A DNA stretch of 64,000 nt from Chitinophaga solisilvae (GTDB lineage Bacteria > Bacteroidota > Bacteroidia > Chitinophagales > Chitinophagaceae). A program made the position numbers and the translations under genes. The notes below the pieces were generated by a model. That model saw only the letters and a list, made by a program, of their open reading frames with translations. It was not told where the DNA came from and searched no databases. The stretch lies in NCBI RefSeq assembly GCF_009928525.1, contig NZ_JAABOK010000024.1, forward strand, positions 26,021 through 90,020, written 5' to 3'. Positions 8,916 to 16,717 of the stretch are shown piece by piece (the stretch's first letter is position 1; each line of letters begins with the position of its first letter).

Positions 8916-9653
8916 TTATTTCTTCAGGCGTATCAGTTCAAAAAAAGCAGTCTTGAAAGTGATGCCGATGGGAATGTAATGCTGCGCCTGATCTTTCTTC
9001 TTTATGATTACCTGGTTACCTTCCACCGAAACGATCTTATTCAGTGAAATGATAAAAGAATTATGTACACGGGCAAACTGTGATTTAGGCAAAATATTTT
9101 CCAGGTCTTTCATATTCATGAGCGCAAGTGTTTTATCGTTGCCACAGTGAAAAGCCACATAATTCTTGATTCCTTCAATATAATCAATGTCTTCAAAATT
9201 TATTTTTATCTGCTTGCCTTTATGCTCTGTCTTTACAAAAAGATAGGGTTGGTCGGTCTGTTTACTGATGTCAACGTCCATACGTTGCATAAAAAGGGCC
9301 TGAAACAGATTCAGGGCTTTCTGCGACGCTTTCAGGAAACGCTGATAGGTAACAGGTTTCAGCAGGTAATCAACAACATCATGTTCAAACCCTTCCAGCG
9401 CATATTCACTGTAGGCTGTAGTCAGAATAACCTTCACCTGGTCGTTTATAATCTTTAAGAGATCAATACCTGAGATTTCCGGCATATGAATATCCAGAAA
9501 AACCAGATCGATCCGGTTGGTGCTGATATACTTCAGCGCTTCCAGGGCATTGGTAGAACTGCCGGCCAGTTTCAGAAAGGGCGTCTGGTTTACATATTTC
9601 TCCAGAATTTCTACAGAGTGTTGTTCATCGTCAATTATATAGCAGTTTATCAT
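8916..9653 (-). CDS. LytTR-family response regulator
   Basis: 245 aa. Receiver domain residues 1-120: acidic pair in 'YIIDDEQ' (D8, D9), phosphoacceptor Asp54 in 'LVFLDIHMPE', Thr in 'VILTTAYSE', Lys in 'YLLKPVTY'. LytTR DNA-binding domain about residues 140-245 (YLFVKTEHKGKQIKINFEDI, then YIEGIKNYVAFH, ARVHNSFIISLNKI). Proteins of this family are phosphorylated by LytS-type kinases and bind direct-repeat operators. The partner kinase ends 17 nt upstream, so the two form an operon. No target can be read from the sequence; the divergent and downstream neighbourhoods contain the lanthipeptide precursors and an ABC transporter. Confidence 0.9.
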   Translation of the reverse strand: MINCYIIDDEQHSVEILEKYVNQTPFLKLAGSSTNALEALKYISTNRIDLVFLDIHMPEISGIDLLKIINDQVKVILTTAYSEYALEGFEHDVVDYLLKPVTYQRFLKASQKALNLFQALFMQRMDVDISKQTDQPYLFVKTEHKGKQIKINFEDIDYIEGIKNYVAFHCGNDKTLALMNMKDLENILPKSQFARVHNSFIISLNKIVSVEGNQVIIKKKDQAQHYIPIGITFKTAFFELIRLKK

Positions 9654-9670
9654 AAACCGGATTTTACAAT

Positions 9671-10765
9671 CTATTGCAGTGTCACAGCAGATTCACCTGT
9701 TATTTTCAGGTTCAGTGTATAGAAAAATTCCTTGTTATCAATCTGCAGGATATGCCTGTCAGGATATACCTTCTGCAGGTGTTTGGCTACATAGGCCAGT
9801 CCGATTCCGTTGGATATTTCCTTCGGGCCGAATCTCTTCTTGTTATGAATGAAAAAGGAGATATACGTAGTATCCGCTTCCAGCCTGACAGTCAGCGGAT
9901 GCGCGGGATCATGCATATCGCCATGCTTAAAGGCATTTTCCAGCAGGGTAATCAAGGTATGCGGTACAATCCGGAGGTGCGGGTAGTTTACCTGTTTTTC
10001 AAAACTGATGTATACGTTATTGCTGTATCGCATTTTATAGATACTGATCAGGTAGTCGATATTATCCACCTCTTCTTCCAGAGAGACAAATCCGTCGTTA
10101 TCTACCTTGCGGAGAGACGATCGCATGATATGCGTCAGCGCTACGATACCTTCCGCCACTTCAGGATGGGTATCTTCTACTTTATTGTAAAAGTAGCCTA
10201 ATGTATTAAACAGGAAATGCGGGTTTATCTGCGTTCTCAGCACTTCATTCTCCAGCTCCAGCTTATCCTGCACCAGCTTCAGCTGTTCTACTTCCTTCTT
10301 CGCCATTTCAATGCGGATGGTCTGGACTTCTTCTTTTCGTTTAATAGACAACCGCGCAAACCAATATCCGAATGACAGTAGGATAGATTGAAACCACCAC
10401 CAGGTGGAACCTATAGATTGTTCAAAGGGAGTGAACTTTCTGGCAGATGCTTTAGTCCCCAGCCAATACCCGTCTATTACCGCTAAAACCAGGTAGTGGA
10501 TGATATTATTCAATGCCAGGGATACCAACAGCCAGCATGCATAGGAAAAGTACTTTTTCCTTTCAAAAAAAACGGGTAACAGAAAATCTGCGTTTGAATA
10601 AAAAAAAACTGCGCAGATCAGAAATATCTGTACGTTTTCAACAAGTATCACCTCAGGATACCCTGCCTGAACAATATATACGAAGATACACACAGATGCA
10701 TACAGCAACCATATGATCAGGTGTATCCAGAATTTATATCTGACGCTGGTTGTTTCCTTCCTCAT
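9671..10765 (-). CDS. LytS-type sensor histidine kinase
   Basis: 364 aa. Four hydrophobic segments lie within residues 12-140 (KFWIHLIIWLLYASVCIFVY, VQIFLICAVFFY, CWLLVSLALNNIIHYLVLAV, WWWFQSILLSFGYWF). A coiled coil about 145-178 leads into the His_kinase domain (PF06580) with phospho-acceptor His183 in 'QINPHFLFNTLGYF'. The HATPase region has the N-box 'LENAFKHGD' and 'NGIGLAYVAKHL'. There is no separate sensory domain, so the ligand would be sensed in the membrane part. It is the first gene of an operon with the LytTR regulator. This kinase type usually acts as a homodimer in the inner membrane. Confidence 0.9.
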   Translation of the reverse strand: MRKETTSVRYKFWIHLIIWLLYASVCIFVYIVQAGYPEVILVENVQIFLICAVFFYSNADFLLPVFFERKKYFSYACWLLVSLALNNIIHYLVLAVIDGYWLGTKASARKFTPFEQSIGSTWWWFQSILLSFGYWFARLSIKRKEEVQTIRIEMAKKEVEQLKLVQDKLELENEVLRTQINPHFLFNTLGYFYNKVEDTHPEVAEGIVALTHIMRSSLRKVDNDGFVSLEEEVDNIDYLISIYKMRYSNNVYISFEKQVNYPHLRIVPHTLITLLENAFKHGDMHDPAHPLTVRLEADTTYISFFIHNKKRFGPKEISNGIGLAYVAKHLQKVYPDRHILQIDNKEFFYTLNLKITGESAVTLQ

Positions 10766-10823
10766 AATTTAATCGGATATTTTCACTTCATCTCCGGTAA
10801 TTCCCTGACATTACCGGCAGAAG

Positions 10824-11015
10824 CTATTTCGCCATATTGCATGATAGAATAATTGCGGACTTAGTACTGCGCCTTTCAGACAGGTAACAGGAAGATTCCC
10901 GGTCATCAGGCGCCCTGTCACCATCACGGATTTTATTTATAACGGTTAGGGCAGCATGTACAATTATCTCTTTTTCCAATGATAATTTTCTGATGGTGCG
11001 ATACTTTTGTTTCAT
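10824..11015 (-). CDS. class I lanthipeptide-type precursor peptide 1
   Basis: 63 aa from the ATG at 11015. That ATG is preferred over one at 11024 because the context 'GCCCATGAA' matches the ACCCATGAA of its paralogues. The leader MKQKYRTIRKLSLEKEIIVH has the Bacteroidota class I lanthipeptide signature K-L-S-L-x-K. The putative core is rich in Ser/Thr with two Cys (ESSCYLSERRSTK, then IILSCNMAK), giving possible (methyl)lanthionine donors and acceptors. No Gly-Gly cleavage site is present. Orientation is opposite to the LanC-like gene. A conserved upstream element lies at 11103-11138. Confidence 0.6.
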   Translation of the reverse strand: MKQKYRTIRKLSLEKEIIVHAALTVINKIRDGDRAPDDRESSCYLSERRSTKSAIILSCNMAK

Positions 11016-11102
11016 GGGCAACATAGATAGAGGGTGTTGGCAACTGAATAAGTAAAGAAATACTCCGATAATATAATAAAAATAAGGGGAAATAATGCCG
11101 GC

Positions 11103-11138
11103 GGGAAAAAAAATGTATCGTTTTAGTATTATTCAGGA
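11103..11138 (-). promoter_or_regulatory. conserved upstream element / putative promoter of precursor 1
   Basis: A 36-nt block reading on the plus strand GGGAAAAAAAATGTATCG, then TTTTAGTATTATTCAGGA. It is closely matched by the block at 11997-12033, each lying about 80 nt before a precursor ATG. On the minus strand both contain TACATTT, close to the Bacteroidota -7 box TAnnTTTG. Confidence 0.5.
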
Positions 11139-11254
11139 CGGATTAGCATTTTGTCTGTATTATCATAGTAATGCCAATATCTTTTACATTTCTGTAAAAG
11201 GTATTGGCATGAATACTCCATGGTAAAATCACAGGAACTGCGCGCTAGCAGAGG

Positions 11255-11383
11255 CTACAGGGTACAGTCTGACCCGGTTTTCTTTCCGCCGGCACCATCA
11301 GTTTCAATCATGGCATGTGGGTTGAGCTGGATAACTGCTTCATTTTTCAGGGATAGTTTTTCTGGTACTCTTTGTTTCTTCAA
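11255..11383 (-). CDS. class I lanthipeptide-type precursor peptide 2 (TTG start)
   Basis: 42 aa beginning with TTG at 11383 and ending in TAG at 11255-11257. The product begins KKQRVPEKLSLKNEAVIQLN, the same leader plan as its neighbours (K-L-S-L-K, then hydrophobic and Q-L). Core: MIETDGAGGKKTGSDCTL with one Cys, three Thr and one Ser. The bases before the start (TTTACCT-TTG-AAG) parallel TTTACCC-ATG-AAA of the gene at 11632, so an ancestral ATG has probably changed to TTG or been lost. It may be weakly expressed or decaying. It lies 54 nt downstream of precursor 3 and could share its transcript. Confidence 0.5.
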   Translation of the reverse strand: MKKQRVPEKLSLKNEAVIQLNPHAMIETDGAGGKKTGSDCTL

Positions 11384-11437
11384 AGGTAAATAACTGAATG
11401 GTAAGGGATAAACAGGTAATTATGGCGCGTGATACGG

Positions 11438-11632
11438 TTATATCACCAAAGAATTTCCTACATATTCCGTAGGTCTGAATGTTGGCACTGAAAGTGTGCA
11501 ATAAGTTGTATGATCAGCTGTCTCATTCCTTGAATCACCTCCGTAAAGTTTAGTCATATCCTGCCGGCTGAGATGAGTAACGATAGTTTTTTTCAGCAAT
11601 AATTTTTTGCGGGTACTTTTTTCCTTTTTCAT
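11438..11632 (-). CDS. class I lanthipeptide-type precursor peptide 3
   Basis: 64 aa. The leader MKKEKSTRKKLLLKKTIV is very basic and continues THLSRQDMTKLYGG, ending in the double-glycine cleavage site typical of Bacteroidota GG-leader natural products. The core follows Gly-Gly and is Thr-rich with one Cys (ETADHTTYCTLSVPTFRPTEY). It is the most canonical of the four precursors. The leader family is known to be read by a LanB dehydratase and LanC cyclase; only a LanC-like gene is in the window. Starts with ACCC-ATG at 11632. Confidence 0.7.
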   Translation of the reverse strand: MKKEKSTRKKLLLKKTIVTHLSRQDMTKLYGGDSRNETADHTTYCTLSVPTFRPTEYVGNSLVI

Positions 11633-11746
11633 GGGTAAATGATTGATTGGATCAGGAAATCGGGTGAACGTTTTGTATATAAAAAATCAACACGATACAG
11701 TAGTACGTAGTTTCGCAGGCATTCCACGAATATTGCGCAAATTCTT

Positions 11747-11920
11747 TTAAAACGAACAGGTAGTTTCATCCGTCCCCAAATTGGTGCGCCTGGTGGGTAT
11801 CGTGATGGTTTGATCAGTCGTATCGGTTCTGACAGGTTTAGTCACGTCATTCGGGATAAGCTGGATAACGACTGCTTTTTTCAGCGATAATTTTTTACAG
11901 GTACTGTTCTTTTTTTTCAT
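11747..11920 (-). CDS. class I lanthipeptide-type precursor peptide 4
   Basis: 57 aa from the ATG at 11920 to the TAA at 11747-11749. Leader MKKKNSTCKKLSLKKAVVIQ is clearly homologous to precursors 2 and 3. The core (after about residue 28) is very Thr-rich: VRTDTTDQTITIPTRR, then TNLGTDETTCSF, with a single Cys near the end, so one (methyl)lanthionine ring and several dehydrated threonines would be possible. There is no Gly-Gly. It is the precursor nearest the LanC-like gene, from which it is divergently transcribed across about 270 bp carrying a conserved promoter-like block. Confidence 0.65.
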   Translation of the reverse strand: MKKKNSTCKKLSLKKAVVIQLIPNDVTKPVRTDTTDQTITIPTRRTNLGTDETTCSF

Positions 11921-11996
11921 GGGTAATAATTGAGTTTGTCAGGGGATGCGGGTTAATTCTGAATTGTATGATAAAATTACCAAGTACGGGTAATAT

Positions 11997-12033
11997 GGGA
12001 AAAAGAAATGTACCGTTTTGCGTTTCTTCAGGA
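11997..12033 (-). promoter_or_regulatory. conserved upstream element / putative promoter of precursor 4
   Basis: Second copy of the block described at 11103-11138: GGGAAAAAGAAATGTACCG then TTTTGCGTTTCTTCAGGA, 77 nt before the ATG at 11920. On the minus strand it holds GGTACATTTC, a near match to the -7 box TAnnTTTG. The shared block suggests that precursor genes 1 and 4 were duplicated with their promoter. Confidence 0.5.
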
Positions 12034-12191
12034 TACATTGCCTTTTTGCCGGTATTTTTGAAAGGACACTGCATGCGTAGTACAGTCATCCCCGATCATC
12101 CTTACCGCATCCATACATACAATCTGTCAATCGGTGTATCATATTTCCCGGAGGTATCCGGCTGTTTTATGTTTGTCGAAATTACGCGAAG

Positions 12192-13376
12192 ATGATTACG
12201 CTGGATGAAAATATTGAAACTATAGTCTGGACAGCCCATGAAACAATTATCAGCAGCCCGGTGTCAGATGACTCTTTATTGAATGGGAAAACAGGCATGG
12301 TACTCTATTATCACTCCATGTTTCTGGCTTATCAGCGCAAAGAGTTTGCTGACAGGGCTTACCAGCTGCTGGAAGAAATTTTTTCCGGTCTCAGCAGCGG
12401 ATCAACCACCTTGTCTGGCGCTTCTCTCAGCCATGGTGTCTGTGGCCTGACCTACGCGGTTACCCTGCTGAAAAAACAGGGGTTCCTGGATACTGATCTT
12501 TGCCAGGAGCTGGGTGAGCTGGATGCATATCTCTATCAGGTGGCATTGCAGGAGGTAGAAAAGGATTACCTGGATTATCTGCATGGAGCTTTCGGTATTA
12601 TCTGGTATTTTACGGAGCGCCTCCCTGATCCGGTTATCTTGCAATATCTGGAAGACATCATACATAAATTATATGCGCGGCGCATCGTTACGGATCAGGG
12701 TATCTGGTTCAGGAACAGCGTCATCAATCCTGCAGAAAAAGAGGAGATCAACTTCAGCCTGTCGCATGGTCAGTGCGCATTTCTCTGCATTCTGTGTGAT
12801 CTGCTGGAAAAGGGTATAGCGGAAAATAAGGTGAGATTTCTTTTAATGGAGGGTATCCGGTTTATTAAAGGCCAGCTGCTGCAGATAGATCTCCAGCATA
12901 ATCAATATTCCTTTTTTCCCCTGACTATGCCGCGGGACGGAAAGCAGCCAGCTATCGCCAACAGGCTTGCCTGGAGCTACGGAGATCTTAACGAAGCGTT
13001 GCTGTTCTACAAAGCCGGCCACCTGCTTCATGATCCGAATATGATAAAATTCGCTGACCTGATCGGCAGTACCTCTATCATGCGGCAGAGTACTGATACT
13101 ACCTTATGCACTGACAGCCACTTCGGTTACGGTACTGCCGGGCTTGCACAGTTTTATCACACCCTTTACAGGCATACCGGATGGGATAAATACAATACCG
13201 CAAGGGAATACTGGGGCACTGCCACCGCCAGGCTGCTGGCAGAGGATATGGATGCCGGGCGCTTTGCCGGCAGGGAAAGTTCTTTACTGGAAGGCCTCGC
13301 CGGACCGGTACTGGTGCTTTCATCCCTCATCTCCAGTGAGGAGTTACCCTGGACAGGTATATTCCTGCTGCAATAG
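12192..13376 (+). CDS. LanC-like lanthionine cyclase homologue lacking zinc ligands
   Basis: 394 aa, the normal length for LanC. Repeating helical-barrel GxxG motifs are present: NGKTGMVLYYHSM (31-43), SLSHGVCGL (78-86), LHGAFGII (130-137), NFSLSHGQCAFL (188-199) and LEGLAGPVLVLSSL (366-379). His192 in the SHG motif corresponds to the conserved NisC His212. The zinc site is changed. The WCYGD cysteine is Ser262 (AWSYGDLNEAL), and the Cys-His of the 'CHG-x-AG' motif is replaced by Gly312-Tyr313 (HFGYGTAGLAQF). Classical cyclisation needs that zinc, so this protein is probably not a standard cyclase; it may be a scaffold or decayed. It faces four precursor genes and is followed convergently, 22 nt on, by an ABC permease. 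Confidence 0.8.
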   Translation: MITLDENIETIVWTAHETIISSPVSDDSLLNGKTGMVLYYHSMFLAYQRKEFADRAYQLLEEIFSGLSSGSTTLSGASLSHGVCGLTYAVTLLKKQGFLDTDLCQELGELDAYLYQVALQEVEKDYLDYLHGAFGIIWYFTERLPDPVILQYLEDIIHKLYARRIVTDQGIWFRNSVINPAEKEEINFSLSHGQCAFLCILCDLLEKGIAENKVRFLLMEGIRFIKGQLLQIDLQHNQYSFFPLTMPRDGKQPAIANRLAWSYGDLNEALLFYKAGHLLHDPNMIKFADLIGSTSIMRQSTDTTLCTDSHFGYGTAGLAQFYHTLYRHTGWDKYNTAREYWGTATARLLAEDMDAGRFAGRESSLLEGLAGPVLVLSSLISSEELPWTGIFLLQ

Positions 13377-13398
13377 CTGCAGGATATTCAGGTGTTAA

Positions 13399-14517
13399 TT
13401 ATTCTATATACGGTTCATACGACCGGTATTTGCGGAAGAAAATAACAGCCGCAGCTATCTGCAGCAGTATAATGGCGGGCCATTCATACCTTCCCAGCAC
13501 CATGAACAGCACCACAAAGCTGATCAACAGCACATAGCGTACCTGTATTTCAGGATTAATCTTCGGGTAAAATAACAGGCAGCGGAATAGTACCAGCAGC
13601 GAAAAGGCCAGGGCGAATACCATTACCAGTCCGGCGGCAGTGGCCAGGGTGCGGGCATTTACAGCGATCATGATTATTTCAGGAAGATACAGGATAGCGT
13701 ATACCCCCATCAGGCGGGAGTAATGACGGAACATGCTGATGGGCAGATTGTCCATGAAGTTAAGCCAGGTATCATCAAAGGCGCGGTGATGTAATATAAT
13801 CTGCAGATGCAGCAGTACGGAGAGCATAACCCCTATTTCCAGTCCCCGTAATTCGAAGTATTCGCCGCTGCGCATGAGGTAGAAAGTTATCCACAGCACC
13901 GCGGCAGAAAATAATTTTGTGCTGAAAAGGCGTCGGGGAAACTGCGTCAGCAGTTCATATAAAAAAAACAGCACCGGCGGTTTGGTGAAATGCCGGTTGA
14001 TCCAGCGTTGCAGCTGCCCGGTGAAAAACAGCACATCCGGCTGAGCCAGCTTCCTTTCATATAACGCCAACGGCCAAACGCACATGGCTACATTAAATAC
14101 TATTACAATGCCGGCAGAGAGCATCCATCCTTTCTGTACCGCCACACTGGCGGCGATAGCGGCATATATCAGCACCGGCATGTAGATACCGGTGTGAATG
14201 AGGAACCATATTTTTCTTCTCTTTTTTTTCTCCATACTGCCCATGGTAGCGTACAGGAATTCGTAGCCCTGGGTTTGCATGACCTTGAGTACAAAGCCGG
14301 TGCATTTGAGCAGATAGGCAGTCCACAGTAAAAGTACGAGCAGCAGAAACCCTTTGTTACCGAGGAATCCCAGCATCAGGGAATAGTGATAGCTAATCAG
14401 GCTGCTGCTGTTGACTACGCCGAAAAGCAGGTAGAACAGTACCAGGAAGAAGCCGGTGTTCTGCACATAAAACTGCCGGGTGAATATTTTTTGCAGGATG
14501 GCGGTGGTGGCACGCAT
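13399..14517 (-). CDS. ABC transporter membrane subunit
   Basis: 372 aa from the ATG at 14517, which overlaps the context of the ATPase stop (TAA then one base, then ATG), implying translational coupling. About nine or ten hydrophobic segments are visible, including FFLVLFYLLFGVV, GFLLLVLLLWTAYLL, ICMPVLIY-like and VLLISFVVLFMVLG. A basic loop KKKRRKIW follows the second pair. No EAA loop or soluble domain is evident, consistent with an ABC-2-like exporter subunit. A longer frame exists upstream, but it lies inside the ATPase gene and is not credible. Substrate unknown; proximity to the lanthipeptide genes is suggestive only. Confidence 0.7.
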   Translation of the reverse strand: MRATTAILQKIFTRQFYVQNTGFFLVLFYLLFGVVNSSSLISYHYSLMLGFLGNKGFLLLVLLLWTAYLLKCTGFVLKVMQTQGYEFLYATMGSMEKKKRRKIWFLIHTGIYMPVLIYAAIAASVAVQKGWMLSAGIVIVFNVAMCVWPLALYERKLAQPDVLFFTGQLQRWINRHFTKPPVLFFLYELLTQFPRRLFSTKLFSAAVLWITFYLMRSGEYFELRGLEIGVMLSVLLHLQIILHHRAFDDTWLNFMDNLPISMFRHYSRLMGVYAILYLPEIIMIAVNARTLATAAGLVMVFALAFSLLVLFRCLLFYPKINPEIQVRYVLLISFVVLFMVLGRYEWPAIILLQIAAAVIFFRKYRSYEPYIE

Positions 14518-14518
14518 A

Positions 14519-15160
14519 TTAATTGAGCGTAATATTTTTATCCGCGATGCGCAGGGTGCCCGTGAGGGTGATCTCTTCCGGGTCCAGTGGCTGATGCGAG
14601 GTAATAAGGAAAGAAACGCCTTCAGCGTGGCGGGCACGTATAAGATCGTACATGATGGCCAGGGTGCGCGTATCGATGGTGATGAGCGGCTCATCCAGGA
14701 GGATGACGGCGGGGTTGCCGGTAAATGCCAGCAGCAGGGATAATTTTTTAAGCATACCGCTGGAGTAGGTACTCACCGGGTTATTCACAAAAGCATTTAT
14801 TCCCATATGAGCAGCGATGTCGGTAATCTGCCGGCGGTCGCCTCCTTTGGTACCCAGGTATAGTTCCAGCAGGTCGCGGCCGGTGAGGAAGGCGGGGTAG
14901 AAAGGTTCTGCCTCCGCGTAGTTGATCAGGCGGCGGAACTGCACAGGGTGCTGGCGGCAGCTGGTGTTGCCCTGCAGGATAATATCTCCTTTAAAGGGAA
15001 TGAGTCCGGCCATCACTTTCATGCAGGTGGTTTTGCCGGCGCCGTTTTCGCCCTGCAGCCAGTAAATGCCGGCGGGCAGCTCCAGGCGTGGTATATCAAG
15101 AACAGGCGCGGACTGGTAGCTTTTGGTAACCGCATGGAGCGCAATAACCGTTTCGGACAT
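14519..15160 (-). CDS. ABC transporter ATP-binding protein
   Basis: 213 aa from the ATG at 15160 (MSETVIALHAVTKSY). An in-frame ATG at 15178 would add six residues but falls in an A/T-rich tract that contains a plausible -7-like box (CATATTTG). Walker A is GENGAGKTTCMK, the ABC signature YSSGMLKKLSLL, Walker B AVILLDEPLITID, and the switch His lies in LITSHQPLD. At about 213 residues it is a short, single ATPase subunit that would dimerise on the membrane subunit encoded next. This type powers export or lipid/peptide flipping in the inner membrane. Confidence 0.9.
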   Translation of the reverse strand: MSETVIALHAVTKSYQSAPVLDIPRLELPAGIYWLQGENGAGKTTCMKVMAGLIPFKGDIILQGNTSCRQHPVQFRRLINYAEAEPFYPAFLTGRDLLELYLGTKGGDRRQITDIAAHMGINAFVNNPVSTYSSGMLKKLSLLLAFTGNPAVILLDEPLITIDTRTLAIMYDLIRARHAEGVSFLITSHQPLDPEEITLTGTLRIADKNITLN

Positions 15161-15415
15161 ACGTAAATATTGAGACACAAATATGAAAAAATATGGAATA
15201 TATAAAGGTTAAATTAAGAAAATCTTTTTTACTGTTGATGTTCATGCATTTAGCGGTTCATTAGAAAAAAGTGTATATAAGGAGCCATGAAACTGTCATT
15301 TTTTATCACACAAAAAAGAATGTTTATATGAGTAATGCACATAGCGTGAAACATGCTACCACACTATCTTTTAATAATGTTCACATTCTTTTTCCACAGC
15401 GGGTGGAAAACTAGA

Positions 15416-15592
15416 TTCTCTCTCAACTAACCGGGTGCTTACATTTGTAATCCTGGACGTATGGATTTTTAGGATCAGCGAGAACTGGAAAACAGGTGGG
15501 TGAATGCAAGGAGAGAGATGTAATTTTTTCAGTATACCGGCCCCAATCGAAAAACCGAGAACCGCGACAGTACCCGAATAAAAATATTATAT
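15416..15592 (+). promoter_or_regulatory. nrdBA promoter/leader region with possible RNA structure
   Basis: The segment contains a perfect match to the Bacteroidota -7 consensus, TACATTTG at 15440-15447, about 145 nt before nrdB. Overlapping it is a possible folded RNA: CTCTCTC (15418-15424) can pair with GAGAGAG (15510-15516), enclosing TTACATTTGTAA and ATCCT...AGGAT hairpins, followed by a T-run (15522-15529). Promoter and structure cannot both be used by the same transcript, so one reading is wrong. I matched it to no known riboswitch. Confidence 0.35.
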
Positions 15593-16567
15593 ATGAGTAA
15601 CGAGAATGAAATTCTTTTAAAAGAGAACAAGGACCGCTTTGTGTTATTGCCAATCAAATATCCTAAAATATGGGAGCAGTATAAGAAACACGAAGCCAGT
15701 TTCTGGACAGCGGAAGAAATAGATTTAAGCAGCGATCTGAAAGACTGGGCAGGCCTCAACGATGGTGAACGTCACTTCATATCACATGTACTTGCATTTT
15801 TTGCTGCCAGCGATGGCATTGTGAACGAGAACCTGGCCGTGAATTTCATGAGCGAAGTACAGATTCCGGAAGCCCGCTGTTTCTATGGTTTCCAGATCAT
15901 GATGGAGAATATCCATTCTGAAACATACGCATTACTGATTGATACATATATAAAAGATCCGGCAGAGAAAGATCGTCTGTTCCACGCTATTGACACGGTA
16001 CCTGCCGTGAAGAAAAAAGCGGAATGGGCACTGCGCTGGATTGAGAACGGCAGCTTTGCAGAGCGCCTGGTAGCCTTTGCTGCAGTAGAAGGTATCTTCT
16101 TCAGCGGCAGCTTCTGCTCTATCTTCTGGCTGAAGAAAAGAGGTCTGATGCCCGGCCTGACCTTCTCCAATGAGCTGATCAGCCGCGACGAAGGACTGCA
16201 CTGCGAATTTGCCTGCCTGCTCTACAGCATGCTGGAAAACAAACTGAGCGAAGAACAGGTACACACCATCATCCGTGATGCTGTTAGCTACGAAAAAGAA
16301 TTTATCACAGAAGCCTTACCGGTGAACCTGATCGGTATGAACGCCGACCTGATGTCACAGTATATTGAGTTTGTGGCAGACAGATGGCTGGGCGAACTGG
16401 GCTACTCCAAAATATTCAACGCGTCTAATCCTTTTGACTTCATGGAAATGATTTCACTGCAGGGTAAGACCAACTTCTTCGAAAAACGTGTGGGTGATTA
16501 CCAGAAATCCGGCGTTATGAGCGGTACCAAGGATTCACAGACCTTCAGCCTGGAAGAAGATTTCTAG
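15593..16567 (+). CDS. nrdB: ribonucleoside-diphosphate reductase small subunit (class Ia)
   Basis: 324 aa, R2 fold. All the di-iron ligands are present: D44 (AEEIDLS), E105 and H108 (MMENIHSE), E166 (AAVEGIFF), and E200 and H203 (SRDEGLHCEF). The radical tyrosine is Tyr112 (HSETYALL). The C-terminal tail (KDSQTFSLEEDF) supplies the docking peptide for the large subunit. It makes the tyrosyl radical needed to reduce ribonucleotides to deoxyribonucleotides in the cytoplasm. nrdA follows 150 nt downstream and should be co-expressed. Confidence 0.97.
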   Translation: MSNENEILLKENKDRFVLLPIKYPKIWEQYKKHEASFWTAEEIDLSSDLKDWAGLNDGERHFISHVLAFFAASDGIVNENLAVNFMSEVQIPEARCFYGFQIMMENIHSETYALLIDTYIKDPAEKDRLFHAIDTVPAVKKKAEWALRWIENGSFAERLVAFAAVEGIFFSGSFCSIFWLKKRGLMPGLTFSNELISRDEGLHCEFACLLYSMLENKLSEEQVHTIIRDAVSYEKEFITEALPVNLIGMNADLMSQYIEFVADRWLGELGYSKIFNASNPFDFMEMISLQGKTNFFEKRVGDYQKSGVMSGTKDSQTFSLEEDF

Positions 16568-16717
16568 TCGTGCCTGCTAACGCGATTTAGCCATAGCAGC
16601 ACCACAACAGATTATTTTTATTACCTAACCGGAAATCAGCTACCCGCTGACTTCCATTTACTAACCTACTCTGGCTGGCGGATCATCCCCGGCAGCCGGA
16701 AGCTAAATTCTCTTCCC

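Noticed and set aside
11968..12195. 75-codon plus-strand frame overlapping the LanC-like start by 4 bp
   Set aside because: It covers the promoter-like block conserved with 11103-11138 and has no signal, domain or paralogue; the conservation is of DNA rather than of protein.
13399..14694. Longer start for the ABC membrane subunit at 14694
   Set aside because: The extra 59 residues lie inside the ATPase gene and read as non-membrane low-quality sequence; the ATG at 14517 follows the ATPase stop by one base.
15416..15592. Cobalamin riboswitch before nrdBA
   Set aside because: The conserved B12-box and core of the AdoCbl riboswitch are not found; only a generic pairing is visible.
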